Of a stretch of 64,000 nt of DNA, positions 24,282 to 35,036 are shown in pieces. The position numbers were made by a program, and so were the translations under genes. The notes under the pieces were generated by a model. It was not told where the DNA came from, ran no database searches, and was given only the letters and a program-made list of their open reading frames with translations. Source of the stretch: Epiperipatus broadwayi (taxonomy: Eukaryota > Onychophora > Udeonychophora > Euonychophora > Peripatidae); contig JAQFVV010000018.1 of NCBI GenBank assembly GCA_028023455.1, positions 9,940,771-10,004,770 of the forward strand, given 5' to 3'. Position 1 is the stretch's first letter. Each line of letters starts with the position of its first letter.

Positions 24282-25980
24282 TTTACCTACTGATAATTGA
24301 GAAAATGGAGCTTTAAGATTGGTTAAAATTATTTGATCGAAATTTTTTCCTGTAGTTTTTTGGGATAAAATTTCAATATAAAAAAATTAATAAATTTATT
24401 GATATATAGGAAAAATATATAAATAATTATTAGTTTAAATTATAAGTGAAATGATTCTAAAAGATCATTAACGACAAAATAGGTAATCGATGTCTGCAAA
24501 GTATTGATTTTTGTTCTCTACTTTAAATATTACTGTATCAATTAATGATGAAAGAGAGGGAAAAGAACCGGAAAATAGGTTTTTATTACAAAATTATGTA
24601 ATCGTTATTGTATATTTATTAATGGAAAATTATTTGTAGATTTAATTTTTGAAAGAATTCAAAGACTAGATAGATATACAATTGATCCAAAATCTCTAGC
24701 TCCATATATATTCTTTCTGTCCGAAAAATATACTATTCTTACAATTATGGTTTTTAGCAATTTTTTTTTAATTTCCAGTATTTCTTTTTTTTATAATAGT
24801 ATTTTCTTTGCGGTTGCATATGATTTAAAAGTAATAGAGTAATAAAATAACTGAAAAAAAAATGTAATGGGCATATAGCATTTATTTCTTCTAAACAAAG
24901 ACCATACTTTTAAAAAGACACGTACATTTTTGTTCGTTATCTGTTCCAATTATTACTTTTCTCAATTAAAATCTAATATATATATTCATTATATCTGTAA
25001 CACTTTTTATAACTCCTGTAATATCTTCATAATTTTCTTAAAATCAATTCACTCTCTTACCCTCATTCCTATTTTTTCAATAATAAATTATTTTGTTTTA
25101 GTATTTTTTAATTTTATTCACATTTAAAATTTTTCTTCATCATCGGTGATTACATGTCAAAAGGCAAACTACACATCAAAAACTTTTTCCAAAAGTTTTT
25201 TGATGCTTTGGTTTACTTCTTAAATATTTTTTTACTTGTACTGCACTTTCAAATCAACCGTCAATTTTTTTTTCTCTTTTTCTTTTATCTTTCCAATAAC
25301 CAATACTTGTAAAAATATGTCATCTATTTCCTCTTCTGTTTTATAAATTTCTTAATAAGTTTATTTATTCATCTCTGATAAATTTATCTTTTCTTATTTT
25401 TTAAAAGTCGTGTAATTTCTTTTTCCTAATTTATCAAATATCTGCTCCATATAAAACAACTTCAAACAAAACATTAAACTGTAAGCTATAAAATAGTTAT
25501 CCTTATTAAAGAGTTGTTTAATTGTCATTATTAATAACTTAATAAATATTTAAAAGAAATAACTTGGTTAATTATTTTGTTTATCTTGTTCATCTATTAC
25601 TGACTTAAAAATATTTATATTTCAAACTATATTAATATTGTGCTAACCTCAGTATCTTCTATATTATTTATCAACAAAACCAATGGAATGAAATTTTCCA
25701 TTCCCAATACTAACTCGATTTTCAGCTCTTTCTTAGTAATTTATTTAAATACATTTTAAATAAGATAAAATAAAAACATCCTTGTCTTATTTCTTCTATG
25801 TGAAATCTTTTTAACCTTACAAATGTATTTTGATTCTTTTCCAAATTACCTATTAGCCTTTCTCTTTCCAGTCTATATCTTTATTCAAAATGCCATTTTA
25901 AAATCAAACAAATTAATCCTCATTACTTCAATTATACCACTAAAACACATGATCATTATTAGTCATGCTTACACTAACTG
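24282..25980. other. AT-rich region, no gene recognised
   Basis: May contain the 5' leader of the exon at 24247-24281 and its promoter, but I see no TATA or initiator that stands out. Short frames (24930-25127) are low-complexity F/I/Y-rich and not credible. Confidence 0.35.
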
Positions 25981-26258
25981 TTAAAACAATTTTCCATACA
26001 GTAATGCCGCTTAGTGCAAGCCATAGTAATCAGTGGATGCTAGGTTGAGCTTGGATTGAAAACATTATTATGTTTTCATTTTGGTAACTGATGGAGGCTT
26101 GCATTAGATCCAAAGATCTAGCTGCAATGTTCAGACTCAAGACTTCTCTGCTGAAGGCTACAAGTTAGAACTAGTCTGGTCATATTGGATGAATAGGATC
26201 TTGATGCACAAAACTAGAATTCATTGATTACTATGGCTTGCACTGAGTGACATTACTG
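25981..26258. mobile_element. TTAA-type foldback transposon, copy 1 (left arm and most of right arm)
   Basis: TTAA at 25981, followed by CCATACAGTAATGCC and GCAAGCCATAGTAATCAGTG. The inverse complement appears at 26222-26258 (CATTGATTACTATGGCTTGC, then ACATTACTG). The inner arm (26090-26210) matches the copy at 33945-34090 in order: GGAGG.TTGCATTAGATC, AAGATCTAG, ACTAGTCTG, ATATTGGATGA. The right end is cut off by a solo LTR (26259-28294); its remainder, ACTGTATGGAGAG, resumes at 28295. Confidence 0.75.
26255..26258. repeat. LTR target-site duplication ACTG (left)
   Basis: ACTG precedes the LTR start TGTAACG and recurs at 28295-28298 after its end. The uninterrupted site in the sister foldback (34151-34162) reads CACTACTGTATGG, confirming a single ACTG before insertion. 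Confidence 0.75.
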
Positions 26259-28294
26259 TGTAACGATATATAAATATGTCGTTACATTAATTTAAAATAA
26301 AAACTTAAAAGTTCGCAAATAAAAGTAAAAAACTAAACGCTAAAATTAAAATGTTTGTTAAACGTATATACATTCGCACAGATGCCAAACTTTAAAAATA
26401 TTTTTTTAAAAAAAAACAAATAAATAAGTATTTGAACGTACTTTTTTTATAAAAAAAGTACAAGATTTAAAAATAAAAACAGGTATTAATTAATTCTTGT
26501 AATTTGTAAATGGAAATGATTGTTTATAAATTGTTTGAAAAGCAAGCTAGCCTTGGGCTCTTGTATAATTAAAATGATCTGATGAAAGATAGATAAGAAA
26601 ATAAAGAGAAATTAGCTTGACCAATGGAAGCACTAAGCCTTGGCTCGGACCCTAACGAAAGTGATGGATTAGTGACGTTTTGTTGATTGAATCCGTGTGG
26701 ATAATATAAAAAGGGAAATACAGTTTTTTCTGACAGTTACAGCATTTTGTGTTTGAGAGATGTGGTAGGACGCACATACCATACTCTCTATAAAAAAAAA
26801 AAAAGAATGAAAAGACTGTGATACCTTGAACCAGCTATTGCCATCTCCAGAACATTATCTTCCAATGGAGGCGTCACGGGAATTAAAAGCAGAAACCTGG
26901 ACTCTTCTACCGTAAGCTATATTGACATGAACTCTAAATTTAAAAATAATTAAGAACTTTCGTTCAAGCTTATGAACTTCTATCTGACTTTTTTAAGTTT
27001 AAAATCAAATTAATAATGTTTAATTTTATATGTTTTCCGATTGATAAAAATCATTTCCATTTTTTTTTTCTTATTGTATAATATTTATTGTAGAAATTAT
27101 TAAATGCATTACATTTAAGTTGGGTAAAGACGTTACATAGATTCGTTACCGGTTGATTATGTTGTGGTTTTCACAGTCGATTAGAATATATAAGTCAACA
27201 AGGTCACTGTGGTGACTTATGATGAACACCAAAGGGTCTCGTGTATTCCCTCAGCAATTGACGTTATCGATTGACTTTGTATTGTGATCGGTTGTGTGTA
27301 ATTTGGAATGTTTTTGATCGTGGAATCTATGCAGCCGATCTATACTCGACATTATAAAACAAATTGTATAAAAATAATCTGTGCGAACGTATTTAAATGT
27401 TAAATTTAAGTCGGGCGTGAATGGCTATATAGTTTTGTAAAATTATATTAAGGGAGGGTAATCTTAGGTTATTCATTTCGTAGTTGAATTGGTTCAATGG
27501 ATTGGATATATTTGTGTAATTGTAGATGTAGTATGAGATCCGCTACGGGCAGGATTATATATATACACCACACACCTTCTGTTTGCCTATGGATGGGTTT
27601 GTAAGACGGCAAAGGACCGCAGTTCATTCCTATGGAGTTTTATGTTTATTGTTCTACTCGCCAACAGATGTGACATTTCTGTTGGTGGAGAGACAATGTC
27701 TTCTCTAATTCTACTTACTGATTAGATGTACATTCCTGACAGTATAGTATTTTGTGTTGTCGTATTTTCATGCTACATTGAATACATAAATGTATCAGAT
27801 GGATTGGCACCGGTTTAATTGCAAATTTTTTTGGCCTAAGGTTAAATAAGGGATAGAATATTTTCTTTTCAAATGCAGATCTATGTAATCTATTCATACT
27901 CGACTATCTAAGTAAAATATTAAACTCATTGAAACTTAGTTAAATGTAAAATTAAAAGTTAATATAAAATCTAAAATGTTGAATTTATTCCTCAAAATTT
28001 AAATGTTATTTTATATGTGCGTAAATAAATATTTTTATGTGTAAATTTCTGGCAGTGGCTTTTATTTATTTATATTTAAGATATAAATTAAGATATAGAT
28101 TTTTATTTCTGCGTCTCCACTGAGCTAGTGACTTGGGCTAACGATCTGAATATTTAAATAAAGTGGAATCTTAACAGCGCGTATCTGCCTACTCTATAAA
28201 TTTTTCTAGGTTTAAATGCCTAGATGGTGCCTTGTAGAGCAGATATCGTAGTTTGCGGTTAGATTCGATCTTCACTTACATTTCGATCGTTATA
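26259..28294 (+). mobile_element. Solo LTR (2.04 kb) of a Gypsy-like retrotransposon
   Basis: Begins TGTAACGATATATAAATATG and ends CGATCGTTATA (the expected ...TACA with one change). It is flanked by the 4-bp duplication ACTG and sits inside a foldback transposon whose arm continues on the other side. A TATA box (TATAAAAAGGG, 26705) lies 35 bp before a candidate start CAGCATT (26740), and the same TATAAAAAG is kept in the copy at 53239-55348. The LTR includes a hairpin (GATGTGGTAGGACGCACATACCATACTC), an A-rich run and a long R-U5 region. The complete copies elsewhere show this family uses TG...CA ends and a TGG primer binding site. No internal retrotransposon sequence remains, consistent with LTR-LTR recombination. 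Confidence 0.82.
26705..26740 (+). promoter_or_regulatory. LTR core promoter: TATA box and start site
   Basis: TATAAAAAGGG at 26705, with CAGCATTTTGTG beginning at 26740, 35 bp downstream. One sister copy (minus strand, ending near 58163) loses homology exactly at CAGCATT, as expected if that base is the RNA 5' end. Confidence 0.55.
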
Positions 28295-28345
28295 ACTGTA
28301 TGGAGAGCATTACTATTGTACTTCAATTATTTTTTAAATCCAAAT
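28295..28345. mobile_element. Remaining right end of foldback copy 1
   Basis: ACTGTATGGAGAG continues the foldback arm (compare 34153-34165) after the solo LTR. The terminal part then diverges from the consensus end. Confidence 0.65.
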
Positions 28346-28554
28346 TTTGTAAGGCATCAATATGTCAGGCCTGTTGAAAATGTGCTTACACTCTACATCG
28401 AGTTTGGCTTCATGTAGATTACATTTATTACTCTAAAATCTTCATATTTTATTGCATTAGTTCTCTAAAACAATTATAACTGTTGAAAAGAAAAACTATG
28501 TTGCTCTTGTGAACCATAAATTAATTTTAAAAGATCAACTAATTTTAATATTTA

Positions 28555-28645
28555 AATGCAAGATCTTAATGAAATTAGAAGGGATTTGAACTCAGACTTT
28601 CAAGCTTTCTACAGCTATCCACTCTATCTTATGTAATGGATACAC
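28555..28645 (-). repeat. tRNA-derived SINE-like fragment
   Basis: On the minus strand AGTGGATAGCTGTAG (A-box-like) is followed, at about tRNA spacing, by GAGTTCAAATCCC, a good pol III B box. The same sequence (TTAGAAG.GATT.GAA.TCAGACTTTCAAG on plus) recurs truncated at 29030-29063. A short hammerhead-like motif lies just upstream on the same strand (28673-28731). Confidence 0.55.
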
Positions 28646-29029
28646 ATGATCACATACATATGAAAAAGAAAAATGATCTCCATTATACATATTTCGTGCT
28701 AAGCCAGCACTCGTCAGTTGGTCCAGATCATCATCCGCACATATATAATCAGAGCTTAGTTTTTATCAAGATAGCAAATCTTCAAACTTTAATGTACAGG
28801 CTTTGACATCCAACTTTTTATCCATCCATGTCATTGAAAATCTGATGATGGAACACTCATAAGTCTTGTTGATGCCAATATTATTGCCATTCCCATGTTG
28901 ATTTTAAGTCACTCTGACTCCTCACATATAGGACCTTAATATGCCCATTTAAATACACAGAAGAAAGATGGGCAGAATACAGGCTAAATATGTAATATAT
29001 AAGCATAAGTATATTGTCTATATTGAATT
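28646..29029. other. Spacer containing the ribozyme motif; no gene
   Basis: Probably part of the same minus-strand repeat as the ribozyme motif and the tRNA-like fragment. Ends cannot be set, and translation in all frames gives nothing recognisable. Confidence 0.35.
28673..28731 (-). ncRNA. Hammerhead ribozyme-like motif
   Basis: On the minus strand the strictly conserved hammerhead core is present in order: CTGACGA (28717-28711), stem II GTGCT...AGCAC (5 bp, 28710-28696), GAAA (28695-28692), a minimal stem III (A-T..G-T) and a GTA cleavage triplet. Stem I is AUGAUCU paired with AGAUCAU (28731-28725 with 28679-28673), plus an inner CCA/UGG and bulges. This compact type with a two-base-pair stem III is known from Penelope-like elements and other retroelements. 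Stem I bulges next to the core may weaken activity. It was found by eye; cleavage is not shown. Confidence 0.55.
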
Positions 29030-29063
29030 TAATGTAATTAGAAGAGATTAGAAGTCAGACTTT
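29030..29063 (-). repeat. Second, truncated SINE-like fragment
   Basis: ATTAGAAGAGATTAGAAGTC and CAGACTTTCAAG match 28567-28604 with few changes and stop at the foldback arm. Confidence 0.5.
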
Positions 29064-29168
29064 CAAGTAGGCGCTAGATAGGGATTTTATGCACAAGCCT
29101 TCTGGCATCCATTGATTGCTCTTGTTAGCATAAGATGGCACTACTATATGGAGAGTTTTGCTATGTAT
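29064..29168 (+). mobile_element. Foldback transposon, copy 2 (single arm)
   Basis: TAGGCGCTAGATAGGGATTT, then TTATGCACAAGCCTTCTGGC and TGGCACTACTATATGGAGAG match the outer right arm of the copy at 33715-34179 in the same order. Only one arm is present, so it is a truncated relic. Confidence 0.78.
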
Positions 29169-31910
29169 GATACATTACATAAAGAATTAAGTATATATTT
29201 TAAAAAAAAACTAATTTGAAGATTTTTAATCCTTCCTGCATTTTAATAATCTTTTCACTGATAACCCAAGGTGTTTGCTCAATTATTCTATTTATAATGA
29301 CTGCCTGTGAGATATATTTCTTGAAATGTTACCACTTTCATTTTAACTTTATCATTTTTTTTATTTATTATGTAAGATTGTTTTTTGTAAGCAAACGTAA
29401 TTCAGTATCTAATAATAAAGTACTATGACCAAACTGCAATGCATTATCACTTGTAATTTTCTTTTGCTTACCATCATTTTACACTAAATTTATTCTAGCA
29501 CATCAGTCATAGATCCATAATATATATTTTAATGGGCTTTTTATATAATTAAAATGATTGATCTTATTGATGTTTATAGCCATTCAGTCTAATTCAAGTG
29601 TGGTCAGTATTCTGAGCATTTTGTCACAGAGAAAAAAGTCTAATTTATATGAAAGCTTGTAAATGAGAACAATTGGTCTGAGAACAACTGGTCAGAAGAA
29701 TAAGTTTTCAAAATAATGGAATGCCATTTAGTCTGAAGCTTTTTCAATATCATGCTTGAAAAGAACAAATGGAAGAGAAGAGAAGATTACAGATAGTATG
29801 GAAATAGAAGTAGAGCAGTTAGAATTTAAAATGAATATATATATAAAGAGGGAGACCAAAAGAATATAAAGCAGCAAATAGTATTATTAAAAAAAAAAAA
29901 AGATTATGCACAGTAAAAGAAATTACTTATGTAACACACCAAGCACATTCGGTACTTATTGACAAGGATATTTATACATTCTGCAACTTAAATGGATTTT
30001 TCTATTGATCTTGACTCAAATATAGGAAAATTTGGAATTAATCTTAAATATTATATTACTTTGGCAAATTTAATTTCCCAATAGTGATGAATATGATTGT
30101 CATGCCTAATATAAAAAATAGACATTGGTTGTCAAGGGTCTTATTTATTCATGAATAATTTGATAATTAAATAGCTTAGTTTTTTAAATATCATATCTGT
30201 AAATTTTAAAAGACTATATGCTACATTGAAAATCAGATATTAAAACATTTTATTGGCATACTATGTAGAAATCCATAATGCCAATCCACCATAACAATGT
30301 TTATCGTTTATCTATGACCAAATTAAAAATAGCTTTCCATTGCTATGTTTAAATGTAGATGTTTCTCATATGTAAAGTAACATTGATCTGTCCAAGTTCT
30401 TATTGAAAAAGAAATATGACATTTTTGATGTCATTGCTTTTTTTTTTTTTAATGAGAATAGAAAAAGTGCTAGCAAAAGGAATTAAAATGCCAGTTTCCA
30501 CCTTAACATTCATATGATATGGTTTCATTAGTAGTTAAAGTGCACAAGAACATCGACAAATGAAATGCATGATCAACCTAAAAAAGAATCTATAATGATA
30601 GAGTTCTAGAGAATTGATATTGTAAAACAGATTCGTCAGGACTTAAGAAAGTGTGAAACTTGAAAGTTTTTGGCTTATCTAAAAAGTATCATTAGTTGAT
30701 TATTCATTCATTATTGTGACTCTTGATGATTATATTTGATACCACATGAAACATTTATGGTTATAGTAGCCTAAGTAAAATTTACAAAACCATTTATTTG
30801 TAATAAGTTAAATGCACATATGAGTATATTTAATATAAATCAAGAATTATCACAAAAAATATAAAATTTAATTTGAAAGGAATGGCTTACACATTATTTA
30901 ACAGTAGATCTAAAAGAGGATTTTTTTCTTTGTCTGAAAAGCATATATGCATCTCAAATTAAAGTTTTATTTAAAATATCTTGATGATAGATCATTAGAT
31001 AGAAACTGGAAGATCATATGACTTGATTAGACTATTGCTGCTAATATAAAAACTATATTGATTTTGCAGAGATTCTATATTAGAAAACGATTTATCATGA
31101 ATTAGTTTTGTCTATAGTTTATCTATGGAATACTTTGTTTTTTACTATAGTCTGATAAATCTAAGAAGTCAATATTTTTTAAATCACAACTTTTATATAT
31201 ATATATTGTAACAGTACAAAGTCAGGAGTGAATCTGGGTTGGTGGCACTCATCATCATCAACCCCAGTTAATGAATCAAATTTAAATATACAATAAATAT
31301 AAAAGTAATGATCATGAGAGATCAGCAAAAAACTAATTATAAATTCATCCAGTATTACAGAGAAGAGGAATAATCATTCATCATCATGAATAATCAAAAA
31401 AATAAAATGAACAGTCAACCTTGTGACTGGATTTGAAAGTGATCCACTATAGATCAGACTAATTATTTAACCCTTGCTAAACTTGGGGCAGATTATATAA
31501 ACAATAATTTGGATGCATAAATTTAAATGCTGCTCCATAAGAATATAACAAAAAAATAATGCTGGGATACTAAAACATGCTGATCATCATCGATGACTTC
31601 CGGCCAACTATAAACTTAATTTTGAATTAATAATAAAATAAAATTTATTGCATGAACTGTAAAAGATATACCCTTTGTACCATCCAGCATTACAGAAAAA
31701 TAATGAAGTCATCATCAACTGGATGTCCACAATACCAAACAAATCCCAGTCAATATAACTGACTGTTTTACAGGAATCTAGCTCAGAGAGCATGAGTTTT
31801 ATAACTGTTACTGTGATCAAGAAATAATACCAACATATAATATTTTAAACTCATTCTAGGATTGAATAAGTTCACTGGAATAACTTAAATAATGAAATAT
31901 AAATTAATAA
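29169..31910. other. Anonymous AT-rich region, no gene seen
   Basis: No coding frame of note. Around 31225-31800 CATCATCATC-rich segments and a stretch related to 2880-3060 suggest an old interspersed repeat. Confidence 0.4.
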
Positions 31911-32117
31911 AATAAAGTCAGATATTCTATGGTAATATCGCCACACAAACTCAAATATAAATTATTATTCTAATTATTTATTTCTAAAGCACTTTTCGAA
32001 GGAGCTATGCCTTCATTGCATAGCTCCTTCGAAAAGCGCTTTAGAAATAAATAATTAGAATAATAATATATATTTGAGTTTGTGTGGCGATATTACCATA
32101 GAATATCTGACTTTATT
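31911..32117. repeat. Near-perfect palindrome, 100-bp arms, 7-nt loop
   Basis: Arms 31911-32010 and 32018-32117 differ at about 2 of 100 positions; the loop is CTTCATT. The centre reads TTCGAAGGAGCTATGC/GCATAGCTCCTTCGAA, and the outer arm includes GTGTGGCGATATTACCATAG. A transcript from either strand would fold into a very long hairpin. It could be a young foldback transposon or a template-switch product. No target duplication is evident. Confidence 0.92.
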
Positions 32118-33714
32118 ACATATATAAACCACACATTTCTTTATTTAACAGTTATATTAATAAAATTAAGATCTGCTAAGTATGCTATAAATATAAATTC
32201 AGCATTCTGATTTTGATTAAAATAGTACAAAATTTATGCCATCACATTGTAATTTACATATATCAATAGATTTACATAAAACACATATATAAGCACAAAG
32301 ATATGCCTGCATAGAAAAAAAAAAATTCATTTGAATTCATAAAGTATGACTGATTTTAACATATATATGTATCTACACAACATGCATCTATATAATCTCA
32401 CAGAGGTGTTGTAACATATTTGGAATGTCTTATAATGAAAGTAAGTTATCACAATGATAATTAAATAATTAATTTTGACATATATGTGGTTGATGGCATT
32501 TTAATATATATGGATTCCTATTCTAATGTGTGCACACACTGACGTTTATATCCTAAAGATATTTCATTAGTAAATAAACATATTAAATAAAATATTTTTA
32601 TTACTTATTGTAATTCTATTGAAGGATATATTTTAAAAGATTAAAGAAAAGTTTTCTTTCTTTGAAAAATCCTGCATAAAATATGCTAGCATGATACTTT
32701 GTTCTCCAATATAGAAAGATTTTTGGAGTTTTTCTTTTTTAATATAATAAAACTGGAAACATATCTTAGTTTTAATTGAATAATTTAGACAAGTTATTTA
32801 CTTTTAAATCTTGTATTTTAATGATTTTAACCGCAAAGTTAATTATTTAAAATAATATTTCACTAAATTATTTTTTTCCAACTAATATCTGTTTGTAAGT
32901 ATATTTCCTATATGCATACTATATAATATATATGACTAAACTTCATTTGTGCTTCCTTTCATATTAGATTAATCAGCATACGCATAAAGTCATTTCATAA
33001 TAATCCTTCAGCAAACCGATTAGCATTGGACTCTCTTGGTAATCTGGTCCATTATAATCATGTCTGTACTAGAGTAGTATAACTTCCTATTGACATTTCC
33101 AGGAAAGAGATATATAGATCAGAGAACTGTTAGCATTGTCTATAATTTGATAGACTTCAGGCATTCTGTCTAGTACACAATATATGCTATGAAACACAAA
33201 AGCTGACCATTGCTTTTATGTGAATTCAAACTACCGTTGTGACATTAGTAACAGCTCTATTTCTTGCCTTCAGTTATAACTCCATAATAATGCTGTCTAT
33301 GTTGTAATCCTCCATAATGATCTTTTAAATTCATGTTTTTATAGTGTATCATGGAATTTAATAACAATTAAGTAAATTCCTTATCTTGCTCAAAAAAGTT
33401 AACGAGTCATTTCAATTCATCATTAAAATAAAAATTTTTATCTCAAAATATTTTTTAATCCTTTGAACAACATCAGAATATATACTAAATTTTATCAAAA
33501 TATATTATACAAGCTTTAATTAAAAAAAAAAACTTTCATAATTAATTATAAAATAGATAGAGGAATTTTATAATTACCAGTACTATCTATTATAACATGA
33601 AAACATGCTTGTTTTAGATTTTTTTTTTTTTTAATTACTAAAATCAGAATTAATAAAATATTAACTACTAAACATCACTTGATGACCGTCTCTCATGTTA
33701 GCACATAACTGTTA
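32118..33714. other. Anonymous AT-rich region, no gene seen
   Basis: Balanced-composition stretch at 32930-33330 without an open frame or known motif; otherwise AT-rich. Confidence 0.4.
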
Positions 33715-33825
33715 TTAAACAGGCAAAACTCCATACAGTAGTGCCACCCTGTGCCAATCAGAGTAGTCAATGGATGCCAGAAGGCTTGTGCATAAAATCC
33801 TCATCTAGTGCCTACTTATCCAATA

Positions 33826-33867
33826 TCCCCAGACTAATTTCTGGCATGTAGCCCTCATCAGTGAGAA
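33826..33867 (-). ncRNA. Hammerhead ribozyme-like motif, left foldback arm
   Basis: Minus strand: stem I UUCUCA (33867-33862), core CUGAUGA (33861-33855), stem II region GGGC...GCCA, GAAA (33841-33838), two-base-pair stem III closing UUAGUC, cleavage triplet GUC ending at 33832, and stem I partner UGGGGA (33831-33826), which pairs fully with UUCUCA using two wobbles. All strictly conserved core bases are present. The one weak point is A instead of C at position 11.1 at the base of stem II. Confidence 0.6.
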
Positions 33868-34024
33868 GCCTTGGATCTCAGAGCACTGTACCTAGATCTT
33901 AGGATCTAATGCAACCCTCCAACATTTCATTCTCATAGCTTTGTAGTTAAATAGAGATAAAAGGTGGCTGCTGGAGGGTTGCATTAAACCTAAGATCTAG
34001 GTGCAGTGCTCTCAGATCCAATGC

Positions 34025-34066
34025 TCCTCACTGACAAAGGTCACAAGCCAGAAACTAGTCTGAGGA
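34025..34066 (+). ncRNA. Hammerhead-like motif, right foldback arm (core damaged)
   Basis: Plus strand: UCCUCA, CUGACAA, AGGUCACAAGCCA, GAAA, CUAGUC, UGAGGA. Stem I (UCCUCA/UGAGGA) pairs perfectly although its sequence differs from the left arm (UUCUCA/UGGGGA). The core has A in place of catalytic G8 (CUGACAA), so this copy should be inactive. Confidence 0.5.
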
Positions 34067-34179
34067 TATTGGATGAGTAGGCACTAGGTGGGAATTTTAT
34101 GCACAAGCATTCTGGCATCAATTGATTACTATGGTTGTCACAGGGTGGCACTACTGTATGGAGAGTTTTGCCTGTTTAA

Positions 34180-34404
34180 AATATTAACTAGATCTTTTTA
34201 AATGTTTAATTCAAAACTATAGTTTATAATAATTTTTTTAAATTTAAAATTATTATTTAATCCTTAACTGTTATTCCAGTGTAATAAACAAAATATCTAC
34301 AAAAAATTTTGTTTGTGTTCATTTCTGCTTTTTTTTTCAACTTTATATATATATGCACACATACTACTATGTTATTGTATGCCATGAGACATATAACCAT
34401 CTCA
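34180..34404. other. AT-rich spacer
   Basis: Sequence between the foldback and the LTR start; no gene. Confidence 0.4.
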
Positions 34405-35036
34405 TGTAACAGGAACCAGGTTTGAATCCTGTTACAAGTCAAAGGAAAATATAGATAGCCACATGTGTGTAAATGTGGGAATTTGATATATATATATATT
34501 TGATTTAGTTAAAATAAATAGTTAACCAAAATAGGCTTAGGTGGGGGGGGGGGGTTGTGCTTATTTATTTTGATAAGGCATAAGTGTATAATTTATACAT
34601 ACAATTTTTTTTTCTGTAATTAAAAAAAAACGCCATTGCTAAAAAGGCAACAAATGATTATCTATAAAATGCTATTTGCTTTAGTTATTTATTGTATAGA
34701 GTTTTTTTTTTAAAAAAAATGTTTCTAATGAACTGGTAAGATAGAAACTTGCTAAAAGATTTTCTTTTGTTAAAAAAAAAAAAAAAGACAAGAAGTCAGA
34801 TCTGAAATAGCGGTATGTTGGACTAAGTGGATCATGTAATCCAAGAATAAAAATACCGAACATTTTGAGGATTCATGGGAAAGATTGCATCAGATTAGTG
34901 AAAATAGAACTTTCTAGAAAAAAAAAGGAAGTGGATAAATAGAAAAAAATCTAGCGATCGAGGTTATTCTAATAGATTTCTTATTATTAACTGCTGTTGA
35001 ATATTTTCATATTGTGATTATGGAAATTATATGTAC

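Larger units (their letters stand above)
33715..34179. mobile_element. Complete TTAA-flanked foldback (MITE) with hammerhead-like motifs in both arms
   Basis: TTAA at 33715 and 34176 flanks ends reading ACAGGCAAAACTC and its complement GAGTTTTGCCTGT. The arms run for about 215 bp each toward a centre near 33940-33965 and share GTAGTGCCACCCTGTG, AATGGATGCCAGAA, GCTTGTGCATAAAATCC, ATATTGGATGAGTAGGCACT and GAGGGTTGCATT. TTAA duplication is typical of piggyBac and Kolobok DNA transposons. No coding sequence is present. Two further family members are at 25981-28345 (interrupted) and 29064-29168 (one arm). Confidence 0.85.

Noticed and set aside
26141-26205. Third hammerhead copy in foldback copy 1
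   Set aside because: CTGAAGG replaces the CUGANGA core and GAAA is degraded; only flanking ACTAGTC remains, so it is not callable as a ribozyme.
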